Position numbers and translations under genes: made by a program. Below, one piece after another: positions 34,465-42,912 of a DNA stretch of 64,000 bases; position 1 is the stretch's first letter, and each line of letters opens with the position of its first letter. A model generated the notes under the pieces. That model was not told the origin of the DNA. It saw nothing but the letters and a program-made list of their open reading frames with translations, and ran no database searches. Source of the stretch: Vescimonas fastidiosa (lineage in GTDB: Bacteria; Bacillota; Clostridia; Oscillospirales; Oscillospiraceae); the NCBI RefSeq assembly GCF_018326305.1, contig NZ_AP023415.1, forward strand, positions 434,001-498,000. Direction: 5' to 3'.

Positions 34465-35103
34465 TTACGGCTCGGAGCGTCCCGTGTCACACAGGGGCCG
34501 GAGGGTGCATTCGGCGCAGTGGGGGCTGCGAGCGGTGCAAACGGCCCGGCCATGGAGGACCATACGGTGGCAGAAGTCACTGGACTTTTCCGGAGGGAGG
34601 CAGGCACGGAGCTGCTTTTCCACCCGGAGGGGGTCCTTACTGCCGTCGGTGAGGCCCAAGCGGCCGGTGATGCGGATGCAGTGGGTATCGCAGACATAGC
34701 CCTCCCGGCCGTAGATGTCACCTAAAATCAGGTTAGCGGTCTTACGGCCTACACCGGGCAGGCGCAGAAGATCTTCCATAGTATCCGGAACCTTGCCGCC
34801 AAAGTCGCGCAGAAGCATCTGCGCGGAGGCCACCAGGTCGTGGGCCTTGGCGCGCCAAAAGCCGCAGGAGTGGACATATTCGCCCACCTCCTCCTCGCTG
34901 GCCCGGGCAAAGGACTCCAGAGTGGGAAACCGGGCAAAAAGGGCGGGGGTGACCTGATTCACCCGGGCATCGGTACACTGGGCGGACAGGCGCACGGCAA
35001 AGAGCAGCTCGTAGTCCTTTTTATATTGCAGGGAGCAAAGGGCGTCCGGGTACAGCCGCTCCAGCTCCTGAATAATGGCGTTTACTTCGGCAGGATTCTT
35101 CAA
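34465..35103 (-). CDS. nth: Endonuclease III (DNA glycosylase/AP lyase)
   Basis: Nth removes oxidised pyrimidines in base-excision repair. The 212-residue protein has the helix-hairpin-helix LPGVGRKTANLILG with catalytic Lys-121, catalytic Asp-139 in VCDTHCIRI, and the 4Fe-4S ligands Cys-189, 196, 199 and 205 (spacing 6-2-5), all intact. It is transcribed divergently from rarA, another DNA-maintenance gene, from a promoter that shares its -35 box. Confidence 0.95.
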   Translation of the reverse strand: MKNPAEVNAIIQELERLYPDALCSLQYKKDYELLFAVRLSAQCTDARVNQVTPALFARFPTLESFARASEEEVGEYVHSCGFWRAKAHDLVASAQMLLRDFGGKVPDTMEDLLRLPGVGRKTANLILGDIYGREGYVCDTHCIRITGRLGLTDGSKDPLRVEKQLRACLPPEKSSDFCHRMVLHGRAVCTARSPHCAECTLRPLCDTGRSEP

Positions 35104-35112
35104 AAAACATCA

Positions 35113-35124
35113 CCTCTTAAGAGG
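35113..35124. promoter_or_regulatory. Perfect 12-bp palindrome at the nth transcription start
   Basis: CCTCTTAAGAGG lies immediately downstream of the nth -10 box (35126-35131) and 10 bases before the nth start codon. It could be an operator, or part of the ribosome-binding segment by chance (AAGAGG also works as a Shine-Dalgarno on the minus strand). Confidence 0.4.
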
Positions 35125-35125
35125 T

Positions 35126-35177
35126 ATTATAAACGCTGCGAAAGAAAATTGCAATTCCGGGATCACTGTGTTATAAT
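35126..35177. promoter_or_regulatory. Overlapping divergent nth/rarA promoters sharing one -35 box
   Basis: The palindromic hexamer TTGCAA (35149-35154) is 17 bases from TATAAT on the plus strand (35172-35177, towards rarA). It is also 17 bases from TATAAT on the minus strand (35126-35131, towards nth). The two promoters are exactly symmetric about the shared -35, so two polymerases could not bind at once. Confidence 0.75.
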
Positions 35178-35206
35178 GATAAAATCCTATGAAAAGGGGG
35201 GATCGT

Positions 35207-36478
35207 ATGCAGATGCAGCCTTTGGCCGACGCCATTCGGCCCCAGACGCTGGACGAGGTGGCGGGACAGAAGCATCTTTTGGGGCAAGGCGCTATGCTTC
35301 GCCGAATTATTGAAAGCGGCACCGCTACGAACCTCATCTTTTACGGACCCTCCGGCACGGGCAAGACCACGGTGGCGGGTATCATCGCAAAGCGGACCAA
35401 CAAGACCCTCTACCATCTCAACGCCACCACCGCCTCCCTGCAGGATGTGAAAAATATCATGGCGGATGTGGGGACCATGGTGGCGCCCAACGGGGCTCTG
35501 CTGTACCTGGACGAGATACAGTATTTTAACAAAAAGCAGCAGCAGAGCCTGCTGGAGTATATGGAAAACGGCAAGATCACCCTGGTGGCCTCCACCACGG
35601 AAAACCCGTATTTTTATGTGTACAATGCCCTGCTCTCCCGGAGCACGGTATTTGAGTTTAAACCCTTGACGGCGGAGGAGGCCGTGCCTGCGGTGGTGCG
35701 GGCCCTGGGCATTGTGCAGCAGCAGAGCGCGCTGCCCCTTTCCTGGGAGGAGGAGGTGCCTCTGACCATCGCCACCGGCTGCGGCGGAGATGTGCGCAAG
35801 GCCGTGAACGCCGTGGAGCTGCTGAGCCGGGCGGCAAAGCCCGTGGATGGAAAGCTTCTACTGACAAGGGAAGATGCTTTACAGGTTGCGCAGCACAGCG
35901 CTATGCGCTACGACCGGGCGGGGGACGACCACTATGATCTGCTCTCGGCCCTGCAAAAGTCCATCCGCGGCTCTGACCCGGATGCGGCGGTGTATTATCT
36001 GGGGCGGCTGCTGGTGGCGGGAGACCTTTTATCCCCGTGCAGGCGGCTGCTGGTCATCGCCTCCGAGGACATCGGCCTGGCCTATCCCCAGGCTATGGCC
36101 ATTACCAAGGCCTGCGTGGACGCTGCGGTGCAGCTGGGACTGCCTGAGGCGCGGCTTCCTCTAGCAGAGGCGGCGGTGCTGCTGGCCACGGCGCCCAAAT
36201 CCAATTCGTCCCACAACGCCATCATTGCCGCCATGCAGGACATTGAAAAGGGGAGGGTGGGGGATATCCCTCGGCACCTGAAAAATGTTCATGCCGACAG
36301 CGCCGGCAGCGAGAGGCCCCAGGCGTACAAGTACCCGCATGTATATCCCAAGCACTATGTAAAGCAAAGATACTTGCCGGAGAGCCTGGGGGACACCACC
36401 TATTATGAATACGCCGACAACAAGACCGAGCAGGCGGCTAAGCACTACTGGGATCTTATAAAGGGCGGGGGAGAATGA
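35207..36478 (+). CDS. rarA: Replication-associated recombination protein A (RarA/MgsA AAA+ ATPase)
   Basis: RarA is a clamp-loader-like AAA+ ATPase acting at stalled replication forks. The 423-residue protein has the family N-terminus (PLADAIRPQTLDEVAGQ), Walker A FYGPSGTGKTT near residue 46, Walker B LYLDEIQYF near 103, and the C-terminal tetramerisation region (SRRLLVIASEDIGLAYPQ-type block). The ATG at 35207 is preferred because AAGGGGGG lies eight bases upstream, inside the longer frame. The next gene begins one base after its stop. Confidence 0.94.
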   Translation: MQMQPLADAIRPQTLDEVAGQKHLLGQGAMLRRIIESGTATNLIFYGPSGTGKTTVAGIIAKRTNKTLYHLNATTASLQDVKNIMADVGTMVAPNGALLYLDEIQYFNKKQQQSLLEYMENGKITLVASTTENPYFYVYNALLSRSTVFEFKPLTAEEAVPAVVRALGIVQQQSALPLSWEEEVPLTIATGCGGDVRKAVNAVELLSRAAKPVDGKLLLTREDALQVAQHSAMRYDRAGDDHYDLLSALQKSIRGSDPDAAVYYLGRLLVAGDLLSPCRRLLVIASEDIGLAYPQAMAITKACVDAAVQLGLPEARLPLAEAAVLLATAPKSNSSHNAIIAAMQDIEKGRVGDIPRHLKNVHADSAGSERPQAYKYPHVYPKHYVKQRYLPESLGDTTYYEYADNKTEQAAKHYWDLIKGGGE

Positions 36479-36479
36479 G

Positions 36480-36671
36480 ATGGATCTGAAGATAAACGAT
36501 AAGGTGGAGCTGAAAAAGACCCACCCCTGCGGCAGCAAGGAGTGGCTGGTGCTGCGCATCGGCATGGACATCAAGCTCCGCTGCCTGGGCTGCGGCCATG
36601 AGATCATGGCTCCCCGGCGGAAGGTGGAGAAGAGTATTCGCAAAATTATTACGGAGGAGGAAAACGCATGA
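36480..36671 (+). CDS. DUF951 family protein
   Basis: A 63-residue DUF951 protein with the family features: a beta-rich start (DKVELKKTHPCGSKEWLVLRIGMDIKLRC) and a CLGCGHEIM block, giving three conserved Cys that may bind metal. Its function is unknown; in Clostridia it is commonly found near replication and chromosome-maintenance genes. It follows rarA by one base and overlaps the next tiny frame (ATGA), so the three form an operon. Confidence 0.88.
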   Translation: MDLKINDKVELKKTHPCGSKEWLVLRIGMDIKLRCLGCGHEIMAPRRKVEKSIRKIITEEENA

Positions 36672-36766
36672 GACCCAAGTGGACGAGATATGTGGCCATG
36701 GGCATTGCCCTGCTGCTGGCGGTGGTGATGCTGCTGGCACTGGTGGTTCCGTATATCGGGCTATAA
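36668..36766 (+). CDS. Membrane microprotein, 32 aa
   Basis: A 32-codon frame with ATG at 36668 overlaps the DUF951 stop codon and has GGAGGAAAACG upstream. The peptide has a basic start (MRPKWTRYV) and then one continuous membrane helix of about 20 residues, ending PYIGL. It has the same codon style as its neighbours. No family is recognised. The coupling (ATGA) and ribosome site are the main support. Confidence 0.55.
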   Translation: MRPKWTRYVAMGIALLLAVVMLLALVVPYIGL

Positions 36767-36767
36767 A

Positions 36768-36969
36768 GAGACTGTCGAAAAACCCTTTGGGTTTTTCCGA
36801 CAAAAGGCTCGCAGTCTGCTGCGCGCATAATTTGTGCGCCGTAGGCGCACAAATTCCACACTTGCAGCCTGAGGAGTATTTTCTCTCACGCACATGTCGC
36901 GAGAGAAAATGATTTGAATTCTTTGCCGCCTGCGGGCGGCAAACTCTGCGAGGCTTTTTTGACACGCTG
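36768..36969 (-). repeat. 200-bp structured repeat, copy 2 (inverted)
   Basis: The reverse complement matches 17717-17917 along its full length. The third stem here is ATTTGTGCGC/GCGCACAAAT where copy 1 has ATTTGTCCGT/ACGGACAAAT; two base pairs changed and both stayed paired. The other three hairpins are nearly unchanged. It follows directly on the microprotein stop and could also act as its terminator. Confidence 0.75.
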
Positions 36970-36980
36970 TATAAGTTTAG

Positions 36981-37009
36981 TTGCGGAGGCAACGAAATTG
37001 TGGTATACT
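36981..37009 (+). promoter_or_regulatory. deoC-deoD promoter
   Basis: TTGCGG (36981-36986) and TATACT (37004-37009), 17-base spacer. Confidence 0.6.
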
Positions 37010-37056
37010 GACAAATATATTCAGCGAATATGGACCGAAAGGAGAGCTATTTGCAT

Positions 37057-37719
37057 ATGAACGACACGGTTAAGGACATTCTCCGGCGGGTGGACCACAC
37101 CCTTTTGAGCCAGGGGGCTACCTGGGAGGAGATCCGCGCCATCTGCGACGATGGCATGAAGTACGGCTGCGCCAGCGTGTGCATCCCGGCCAGCTATGTG
37201 CGCAGGGCGGCGGAGTATGTGGACGGAAAGATCGCCATTTGCACCGTTATCGGCTTCCCCAATGGGTACAGTACTACCGCTACCAAGTGCTTTGAGACGG
37301 AGGACGCGGTGAAAAACGGCGCCTCGGAAATTGACATGGTCATCAACATCGGCTGGGTGAAGGACAGGCTGTATGACAAGGTCCTGGAGGAAATCAAGGC
37401 GGTGAAGGCGGCCTGCGGCGGAAAGCTGCTGAAGGTCATCATTGAGACCTGTCTGCTTACGGATGAGGAAAAGAAAGAAATGTGCCGGGTGGTTTCCGAC
37501 TCTGGAGCGGAGTATATCAAGACCTCCACCGGCTTCGGCGGGGGTGGTGCTACCCGGGAGGATGTGGCGCTGTTTAAGGCCAATGTGGCACCCCATGTGA
37601 AAATCAAGGCCGCCGGCGGCATTGCCAATCTGCAGGACGCCGAGGACTTCGTGGCCCTGGGCGCCGACCGCCTGGGCACCAGCCGCATCGTGAAGGCCGT
37701 GAAGGCTATGGAAAAATAA
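37057..37719 (+). CDS. deoC: Deoxyribose-phosphate aldolase
   Basis: DeoC splits 2-deoxyribose-5-phosphate into glyceraldehyde-3-phosphate and acetaldehyde. The protein of about 220 residues has the expected TIM-barrel motifs: [23 protein letters not shown], the Schiff-base Lys in YIKTSTGF and the proton-relay Lys in [13 protein letters not shown] two codons upstream (37051) is better spaced from AAAGGAG and could be the real start. deoD follows 15 bases later, and a nucleoside importer comes next, so the block takes up and degrades deoxynucleosides. Confidence 0.95.
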   Translation: MNDTVKDILRRVDHTLLSQGATWEEIRAICDDGMKYGCASVCIPASYVRRAAEYVDGKIAICTVIGFPNGYSTTATKCFETEDAVKNGASEIDMVINIGWVKDRLYDKVLEEIKAVKAACGGKLLKVIIETCLLTDEEKKEMCRVVSDSGAEYIKTSTGFGGGGATREDVALFKANVAPHVKIKAAGGIANLQDAEDFVALGADRLGTSRIVKAVKAMEK

Positions 37720-37734
37720 CAGGAGGATATTACT

Positions 37735-38451
37735 ATGTCTACCCCCCACAATAATGCCAACAAGGGCGATTTCGCAAAAACCGTTCTCATGCCCGGTGAT
37801 CCCCTGCGGGCGAAGTTTATTGCCGAGACCTTTCTGACGGAGCCGAAGCTGGTGAACAATGTTCGCGGCGTGCAGGGCTACACCGGCACCTACAAGGGCG
37901 TGCCTGTGTCCGTGATGGCCAGCGGCATGGGTATGCCGTCCATCGGTATTTATGCCTATGAGCTGTATACCCAGTACGATGTGGAGAACATCATTCGTGT
38001 GGGCTCCGCCGGGGCCATGCGCGCGGACCTGGAGCTGGGCAGCGTGGTGGCCGGTCAGGGCGCCTGCACCAATTCCAATTTTGCCGACCAATATGAGCTG
38101 GGCGGCACCTACGCCCCCATCTGCGACTTTGGCCTGCTGACGGCTGCCGTGGAGTCGGCTAAGGAGCTGGGCGTGAAGATGCCCGTGGGCAATCTCTACT
38201 CCTCCGACACCTTCTACGACGCCGCCGGGCGCAATATGCGCTTTAGCAAGATGGGCGTTATGGCCGTGGAGATGGAGGCCGCCGCCCTGTACTGCACCGC
38301 CGCCTACACCGGCAAGCGCGCTCTGGCGATCTGCTCCATTTCCGACAACCTGGTCAACGGCACCGAGCTCTCCGCCGACGAGCGTCAGACCAATTTCACC
38401 AATATGATGAAAATTGCTCTTGAGGTTGCGGTCAAGATGGAAAATAAATAA
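37735..38451 (+). CDS. deoD: Purine nucleoside phosphorylase (DeoD type)
   Basis: DeoD phosphorolyses purine (deoxy)nucleosides to free base plus (deoxy)ribose-1-phosphate. The 238-residue length is that of the hexameric bacterial enzyme. Motifs are VLMPGDPLRAK at the phosphate site, ASGMGMPSIGIYAYEL, RVGSAGAM near residue 85, VEMEAAALY near 180, and the catalytic Asp in CSISDNLVNG near 204. AGGAGGA precedes the ATG; it is co-transcribed with deoC and ends at a strong terminator. Confidence 0.96.
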   Translation: MSTPHNNANKGDFAKTVLMPGDPLRAKFIAETFLTEPKLVNNVRGVQGYTGTYKGVPVSVMASGMGMPSIGIYAYELYTQYDVENIIRVGSAGAMRADLELGSVVAGQGACTNSNFADQYELGGTYAPICDFGLLTAAVESAKELGVKMPVGNLYSSDTFYDAAGRNMRFSKMGVMAVEMEAAALYCTAAYTGKRALAICSISDNLVNGTELSADERQTNFTNMMKIALEVAVKMENK

Positions 38452-38462
38452 CCCAAAAAGCG

Positions 38463-38512
38463 AAAAAAGCAGCCCTTTGTGCAGTCTGCACACAGAAAGG
38501 GTTGCTTTTTTG
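38463..38512 (+). terminator. deoCD terminator
   Basis: A long imperfect stem (AAAAAAGCAGCCCTTTGTG with CACAGAAAGGGTTGCTTTTTT) ending in T-run. Confidence 0.8.
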
Positions 38513-38534
38513 CGCCGAAATTGTAAATTGGGTC

Positions 38535-38563
38535 TTGCATTTCAGGGGATTAACTGATAGAAT
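38535..38563 (+). promoter_or_regulatory. Promoter of the nucleoside-binding lipoprotein
   Basis: TTGCAT (38535-38540) and TAGAAT (38558-38563), 17-base spacer. No purine-riboswitch core is visible in the 75-base leader. Confidence 0.6.
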
Positions 38564-38641
38564 AGGCACAAGCATGGTAGAAATACCATGCAAATCTATC
38601 CGCTCTCACAGGCGGAAAAAATGAAGAAAGGTAGATTTGAC

Positions 38642-39874
38642 ATGAAAAAGTTTCTTGCTCTGCTTCTTGCTCTTGTCATGACCCTGTCTCTGGTTGCCTG
38701 CGGCAACAAGGACGACAATGGCGGCAAAACCGGTGACTACAAAGTCGCCATGATTACTGACTACGGTGATATCACGGACCAGTCCTTCAACCAGACCACC
38801 TATGAGGCCTGCAAGGCTTTCGCTGAGAAGAACAAAGTTCCCTTTGAGTACTTCAAGCCCAACGGCGACAACACCGCTGACCGTGTGGCTATGATTGAGA
38901 ATGCTATCGAAAAGGGCTACAATGTTATCGTGATGCCCGGCTATGCCTTCGGCGGCGCCATTGTTGAGGCGGCTCCTCAATTCCCCGATGTAAAGTTCAT
39001 CGCGCTGGATGTGGCTAAGGGCGACCTGCTGGAGGCCGGTGTGGCTGCCAAGGGTGAGAAGTATGACTACACCCCCGACAACTGGGATCTGAGTAAGTAT
39101 GTGGACATGAGCAATGTTTACTGCGCCATCTACTCTGAGGAGCTGTGCGGTTACATGGCCGGTTACGCTGCTGTGAAGCTGGGCTACAAGAACCTGGGCT
39201 TCCTGGGCGGTATGGCTGTTCCTGCGGTGGTTCGTTATGGCTATGGCTTCGTACAGGGTGTGAATGCTGCTGCTGCTGACATGAGCCTGACCGATGTCAA
39301 GGTCAACTATGTCTATGGTGGTAAGTTCTCCGGTGATGCCGACATCACCGCTGTGATGGACACTTGGTATAATAATGGCACTGAGGTCGTATTTGCCTGC
39401 GGCGGCGGTATCTTCACTTCCGCTGTTGATGCTGCCAAGAAGGTCAACGGCGCTAAGGTCATTGGCGTCGATGTGGACCAGGCTGGGGTCATTGCCAGCT
39501 ATGCTGCCGGTGAGGGCGCTGATCAGGCTACCATCGATGGTTATAAGGCTCTGACTGTTACCTCCGCTATGAAGGGTCTGTATCCCGCTACCTTCGACAC
39601 CCTGACTGATGTCATCGTGAACGGCAAGTGGGATAACTACAAGGGCAAGATCGTGACTCTGGGCCTGGTGTCCGCGGACGATCCCACTCTGAACTATGTC
39701 CAGATCCCCATGGAGAGCACCCAGTGGAAAGACGGTGCTTTCACGAAGGACGATTACAAGACCATGGTGAAGGCTATGTTCGACGGAACTGTGAAGGTCA
39801 GTAATGACACCAGCAAGGCTGCCAAAGACTTTGCTACCGTTATTACTGTGGACGACCAGGGTCAAATCAAGTAA
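38642..39874 (+). CDS. nupN: BMP-family nucleoside-binding lipoprotein
   Basis: The extracellular binding protein of a nucleoside ABC importer. The 410-residue protein has a signal peptide with lipobox (LSLVAC-GNK at about residue 20). The BMP/PnrA domain has DYGDITDQSFNQTTYEAC near 38, a VIVMPGYAFG block, ELCGYMAGYAAVKLGYKNLGFLGG, and VIGVDVDQAG. The ATG at 38642 is set by the signal peptide. A terminator separates it from the ATPase, giving the lipoprotein its own, probably stronger, expression. Order and families match B. subtilis NupNOPQ (YufNOPQ). Confidence 0.93.
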   Translation: MKKFLALLLALVMTLSLVACGNKDDNGGKTGDYKVAMITDYGDITDQSFNQTTYEACKAFAEKNKVPFEYFKPNGDNTADRVAMIENAIEKGYNVIVMPGYAFGGAIVEAAPQFPDVKFIALDVAKGDLLEAGVAAKGEKYDYTPDNWDLSKYVDMSNVYCAIYSEELCGYMAGYAAVKLGYKNLGFLGGMAVPAVVRYGYGFVQGVNAAAADMSLTDVKVNYVYGGKFSGDADITAVMDTWYNNGTEVVFACGGGIFTSAVDAAKKVNGAKVIGVDVDQAGVIASYAAGEGADQATIDGYKALTVTSAMKGLYPATFDTLTDVIVNGKWDNYKGKIVTLGLVSADDPTLNYVQIPMESTQWKDGAFTKDDYKTMVKAMFDGTVKVSNDTSKAAKDFATVITVDDQGQIK

Positions 39875-39900
39875 GGGATTGCTTTCAATACAAGATACTT

Positions 39901-39936
39901 AAAAGAAAGGCCGCCGAAGCGGTCTTTCTTTTTGTA
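39901..39936 (+). terminator. Lipoprotein gene terminator
   Basis: AAAAGAAAGGCCGC/GCGGTCTTTCTTTT stem with tetraloop CGAA and T-run. The gap from here to 40110 has no recognised feature. Confidence 0.8.
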
Positions 39937-40110
39937 CGCAGAGCAAATAGTATAGGGAGGTCGTGCGCGGGGTAAATGCAAGGACACCTTACGGAGTGAA
40001 TCGAAGATACTTGAGAGATGGGGATCTATCATGCGAGGTGGCTCTCTTGGGTGGCTTCAGTGGAAAAGAATATAATTCATAGAAAGACTGCAAATTTCAA
40101 TAAATAGTCT

Positions 40111-40139
40111 TTGCTTTATGAAGAAAAGTATAGTATACT
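40111..40139 (+). promoter_or_regulatory. Promoter of the nucleoside transporter operon
   Basis: TTGCTT (40111-40116) and TATACT (40134-40139), 17-base spacer, about 78 bases before the ATPase start. Confidence 0.6.
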
Positions 40140-40216
40140 AATAATATCTATTGTGGTTTCCGTCCCCGTACTATGAAAAAACGGCGGGCCATAAAAACGG
40201 AAGGGAGGGCGAAAAC

Positions 40217-41755
40217 TTGGACAGACCGTATGCAATCGAGATGGTGCACATCACAAAGCGGTTTCCTGGTATCATCGCTAACGACGATATCACGCTTCAA
40301 TTAAAGAAGGGTGAGATCCACGCCCTGCTGGGCGAGAACGGCGCAGGTAAATCTACGCTAATGAGTGTGCTTTTCGGCCTGTATCAGGCGGAGGAGGGTA
40401 TCATCAAAAAAGACGGCGTGGAGGTATCCATCAAGGATCCCAACGACGCCAACGCCCTGGGCATTGGCATGGTACACCAGCACTTTAAGCTAGTGGAGTG
40501 TTTCACGGTGCTGGACAACATCATTATGGGCGTGGAGCCCACGAAAATGGGCTTTTTGCAGAAGAAAGAGGCTCGGGCAAGGGTCATGGAGCTCAGCGAG
40601 CGCTATGGCCTGAAAATCGACCCCGATGCGCTGATCGAGGACATCACTGTGGGTATGCAGCAGCGCACCGAGATCCTGAAAATGCTATACCGGGATAACG
40701 AGATCCTTATTTTCGATGAGCCTACCGCCGTGCTGACGCCCCAGGAGATTGATGAGCTTATGGAGATTATGCGGAATCTGGCGGCAGAGGGTAAGTCCAT
40801 CCTCTTCATTTCCCACAAGCTCAACGAGATTATGGCTGTGTCTGACCGTTGTACCGTGCTGCGCAAGGGTAAGTATATCGGCACCGTGGAGACCAAGGAC
40901 ACCAGCGTGGAGCAGCTCAGTGCCATGATGGTGGGCCACGATGTGAATTTCCATGTGCAGAAAAAGCCTGCCCAGCCCGGCGAAGTGGTGCTGAATGTGG
41001 AGCACATGACTGTGGCCAGCAAGATGCACAAGAAAAACGCCGTGCGCGATGTGAGCTTCAAGGTGCGCAAGGGCGAGATCGTGTGCATTGCCGGTATAGA
41101 CGGTAATGGCCAGACGGAGTTGGTGTACGGTCTCACGGGTCTGGAGCCTGTGGCAGGTGGCAAGGTGACCATGTGTGGCACCGACATCACGAAAATGCCT
41201 ATTCGCAAGCGGAATATCCTGGGTATGTCCCACATTCCCGAGGATCGTCACAAGCATGGCCTGGTGCTGGATTATTCCCTGGAGGACAACCTGGTGCTGG
41301 AGCGGTACTTTGAGCCGGAATTCACCAGCAGGGCGGGCTTCCTGCGGCGGGATAACATCCGTAAATACGCAGAGAACCTCATTGACGAATACGATATCCG
41401 CAGCGGCCAGGGGCCCATTACCATGGCCCGGAGTATGTCCGGCGGCAACCAGCAGAAGGCCATCGTGGCCCGGGAGATTGACAAGGATCCCGAGCTGCTG
41501 GTAGCTGTGCAGCCCACCCGCGGCCTGGATGTGGGCGCTATCGAAAATGTTCACAAGGAGCTGGTGGCCCAGCGCGACGCCGGAAAGGCCGTGCTGCTGG
41601 TGTCTCTGGAGCTGGACGAGGTGATGGATGTGCCTGACCGTATCCTGGTGATGTACGAGGGCGAGATTGTGGGCGAGCTGGATCCTAAGGCTACCACCCA
41701 GGAGGAGTTGGGCCTGTACATGGCCGGCGCCAAGAGAGACGAGGTGAAGGAATGA
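40217..41755 (+). CDS. nupO: Nucleoside ABC transporter ATP-binding protein (two ABC domains)
   Basis: A 512-residue protein with two fused ABC ATPase domains, as in sugar and nucleoside importers. Domain 1 has Walker A GENGAGKST (near residue 42) and Walker B ILIFDEPTAVLTPQE. Domain 2 has a degenerate Walker A (AGIDGNGQTEL near 295), the signature SMSGGNQQKAIVARE near 412, and QPTRGLDVGA in place of a usual Walker B, typical of this family. The start is a TTG at 40217, seven bases after GGGAGGG; a later ATG at 40241 is possible. It overlaps the first permease by four bases (ATGA). Confidence 0.94.
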   Translation: MDRPYAIEMVHITKRFPGIIANDDITLQLKKGEIHALLGENGAGKSTLMSVLFGLYQAEEGIIKKDGVEVSIKDPNDANALGIGMVHQHFKLVECFTVLDNIIMGVEPTKMGFLQKKEARARVMELSERYGLKIDPDALIEDITVGMQQRTEILKMLYRDNEILIFDEPTAVLTPQEIDELMEIMRNLAAEGKSILFISHKLNEIMAVSDRCTVLRKGKYIGTVETKDTSVEQLSAMMVGHDVNFHVQKKPAQPGEVVLNVEHMTVASKMHKKNAVRDVSFKVRKGEIVCIAGIDGNGQTELVYGLTGLEPVAGGKVTMCGTDITKMPIRKRNILGMSHIPEDRHKHGLVLDYSLEDNLVLERYFEPEFTSRAGFLRRDNIRKYAENLIDEYDIRSGQGPITMARSMSGGNQQKAIVAREIDKDPELLVAVQPTRGLDVGAIENVHKELVAQRDAGKAVLLVSLELDEVMDVPDRILVMYEGEIVGELDPKATTQEELGLYMAGAKRDEVKE

Positions 41756-42912
41756 AAAAGAACATTCTGAAAAACGACGGCGTACAGTCTCTGCTGGCGT
41801 CGCTGATCTGCATACTCTTGGGCCTGCTTATCGGCTTTATCGTGCTGCTGTTCATCAATCCCAGCGGCGCGGGTGAGGCGATCACGGCCGTTATCAAAAA
41901 CTTCCTCAACTACAGCAAGGCCGCGACTCAAGCCAAGTACCTGGGCAACACCCTGGTGAAGACCGCACCGTTGCTGATGTGCGCACTGTCCATCCTGTTT
42001 GCCTACAAGGTGGGCCTGTTCAACATCGGCGCGGCGGGCCAGTACTGCGCGGGCGTGGCGCTGAGCCTGTACGCCGCCCTGGCCTGGGGGTGGGGCTGGC
42101 TGCCGTGTATGCTGCTGGCGATGCTGGGCGGCATGGTGCTGGGCGCCATCTCCGGTTTGCTGAAGTCCTACTGCAATGTGAACGAGGTCATATCAGGCAT
42201 CATGCTCAACTGGATCGTTTTGTATCTGACAAACATGCTGCTGACCAATGTGAAGGAGGCCACCAGCCCGTATACCTTTGTGCTGGCGCACAAGAACCCC
42301 TCGGCCATCCTGCCTTCTCTGGGCATAGGCAGCCTGTTTAACAATAATGGCTATGTGGGTTTGGCCCTGCCACTGTCCGTGCTGGCGGCGGTGGCGGTGT
42401 GGGTCGTGCTGGAAAAGACCCGCTTTGGCTACGAGCTGCGGGCCACCGGCAACAACAAGAACGCCGCCAAATACTGCGGTATGGCCGAGAAGAGAAACAT
42501 CATCCTCACCCTGGTCATCTCCGGCGCACTGGCCGGTCTGGGTGCGGCTATGCTGTACCTCACCGGTTACGAACAGTGGCAGTGTTCTACCTCCTCCGTG
42601 CCTGGCATGGGATTTAACGGTATCGCGGCGGCTTTCCTGGGCGGACTGAATCCCTTCGGGACCATTTTGGCCTCCTTCTTCATCCAGCATATCACCGCCG
42701 GCGGCGCGTATGTGGACAAGAGTATGTACTGTGTACAGATTTCCGACCTGATCTCCTCGCTGATCATTTATCTGTGCGGCTTTGTGCTGTTTATTAAGTA
42801 CGCCATGAATGTGGGCATCCGCAAGCGGGAGGAAAAGGCTACGCTGAAGGAAAAGGAGCAGAGCGAAACGCCGCCTGCTGATGCAAACACCGGGAAAGGA
42901 GGCGATCAGTAA
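41752..42912 (+). CDS. nupP: Nucleoside ABC transporter permease 1
   Basis: A 386-residue membrane protein of the branched-chain/nucleoside permease family (BPD_transp_2). It has about ten hydrophobic segments, the family motif GLFNIGAAGQYCAGVA near residue 86, and RATGNNKNAAKYCG near 225. A charged tail rich in Lys and Glu ends the protein. It starts within the ATPase stop codon and its stop overlaps the second permease (TAATG), so the three are tightly coupled. Confidence 0.92.
   Translation: MKKNILKNDGVQSLLASLICILLGLLIGFIVLLFINPSGAGEAITAVIKNFLNYSKAATQAKYLGNTLVKTAPLLMCALSILFAYKVGLFNIGAAGQYCAGVALSLYAALAWGWGWLPCMLLAMLGGMVLGAISGLLKSYCNVNEVISGIMLNWIVLYLTNMLLTNVKEATSPYTFVLAHKNPSAILPSLGIGSLFNNNGYVGLALPLSVLAAVAVWVVLEKTRFGYELRATGNNKNAAKYCGMAEKRNIILTLVISGALAGLGAAMLYLTGYEQWQCSTSSVPGMGFNGIAAAFLGGLNPFGTILASFFIQHITAGGAYVDKSMYCVQISDLISSLIIYLCGFVLFIKYAMNVGIRKREEKATLKEKEQSETPPADANTGKGGDQ

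Noticed and set aside
36970..38641. Purine riboswitch for deoC/deoD or the nucleoside lipoprotein
   Set aside because: The intergenic leaders are short and show none of the conserved core.
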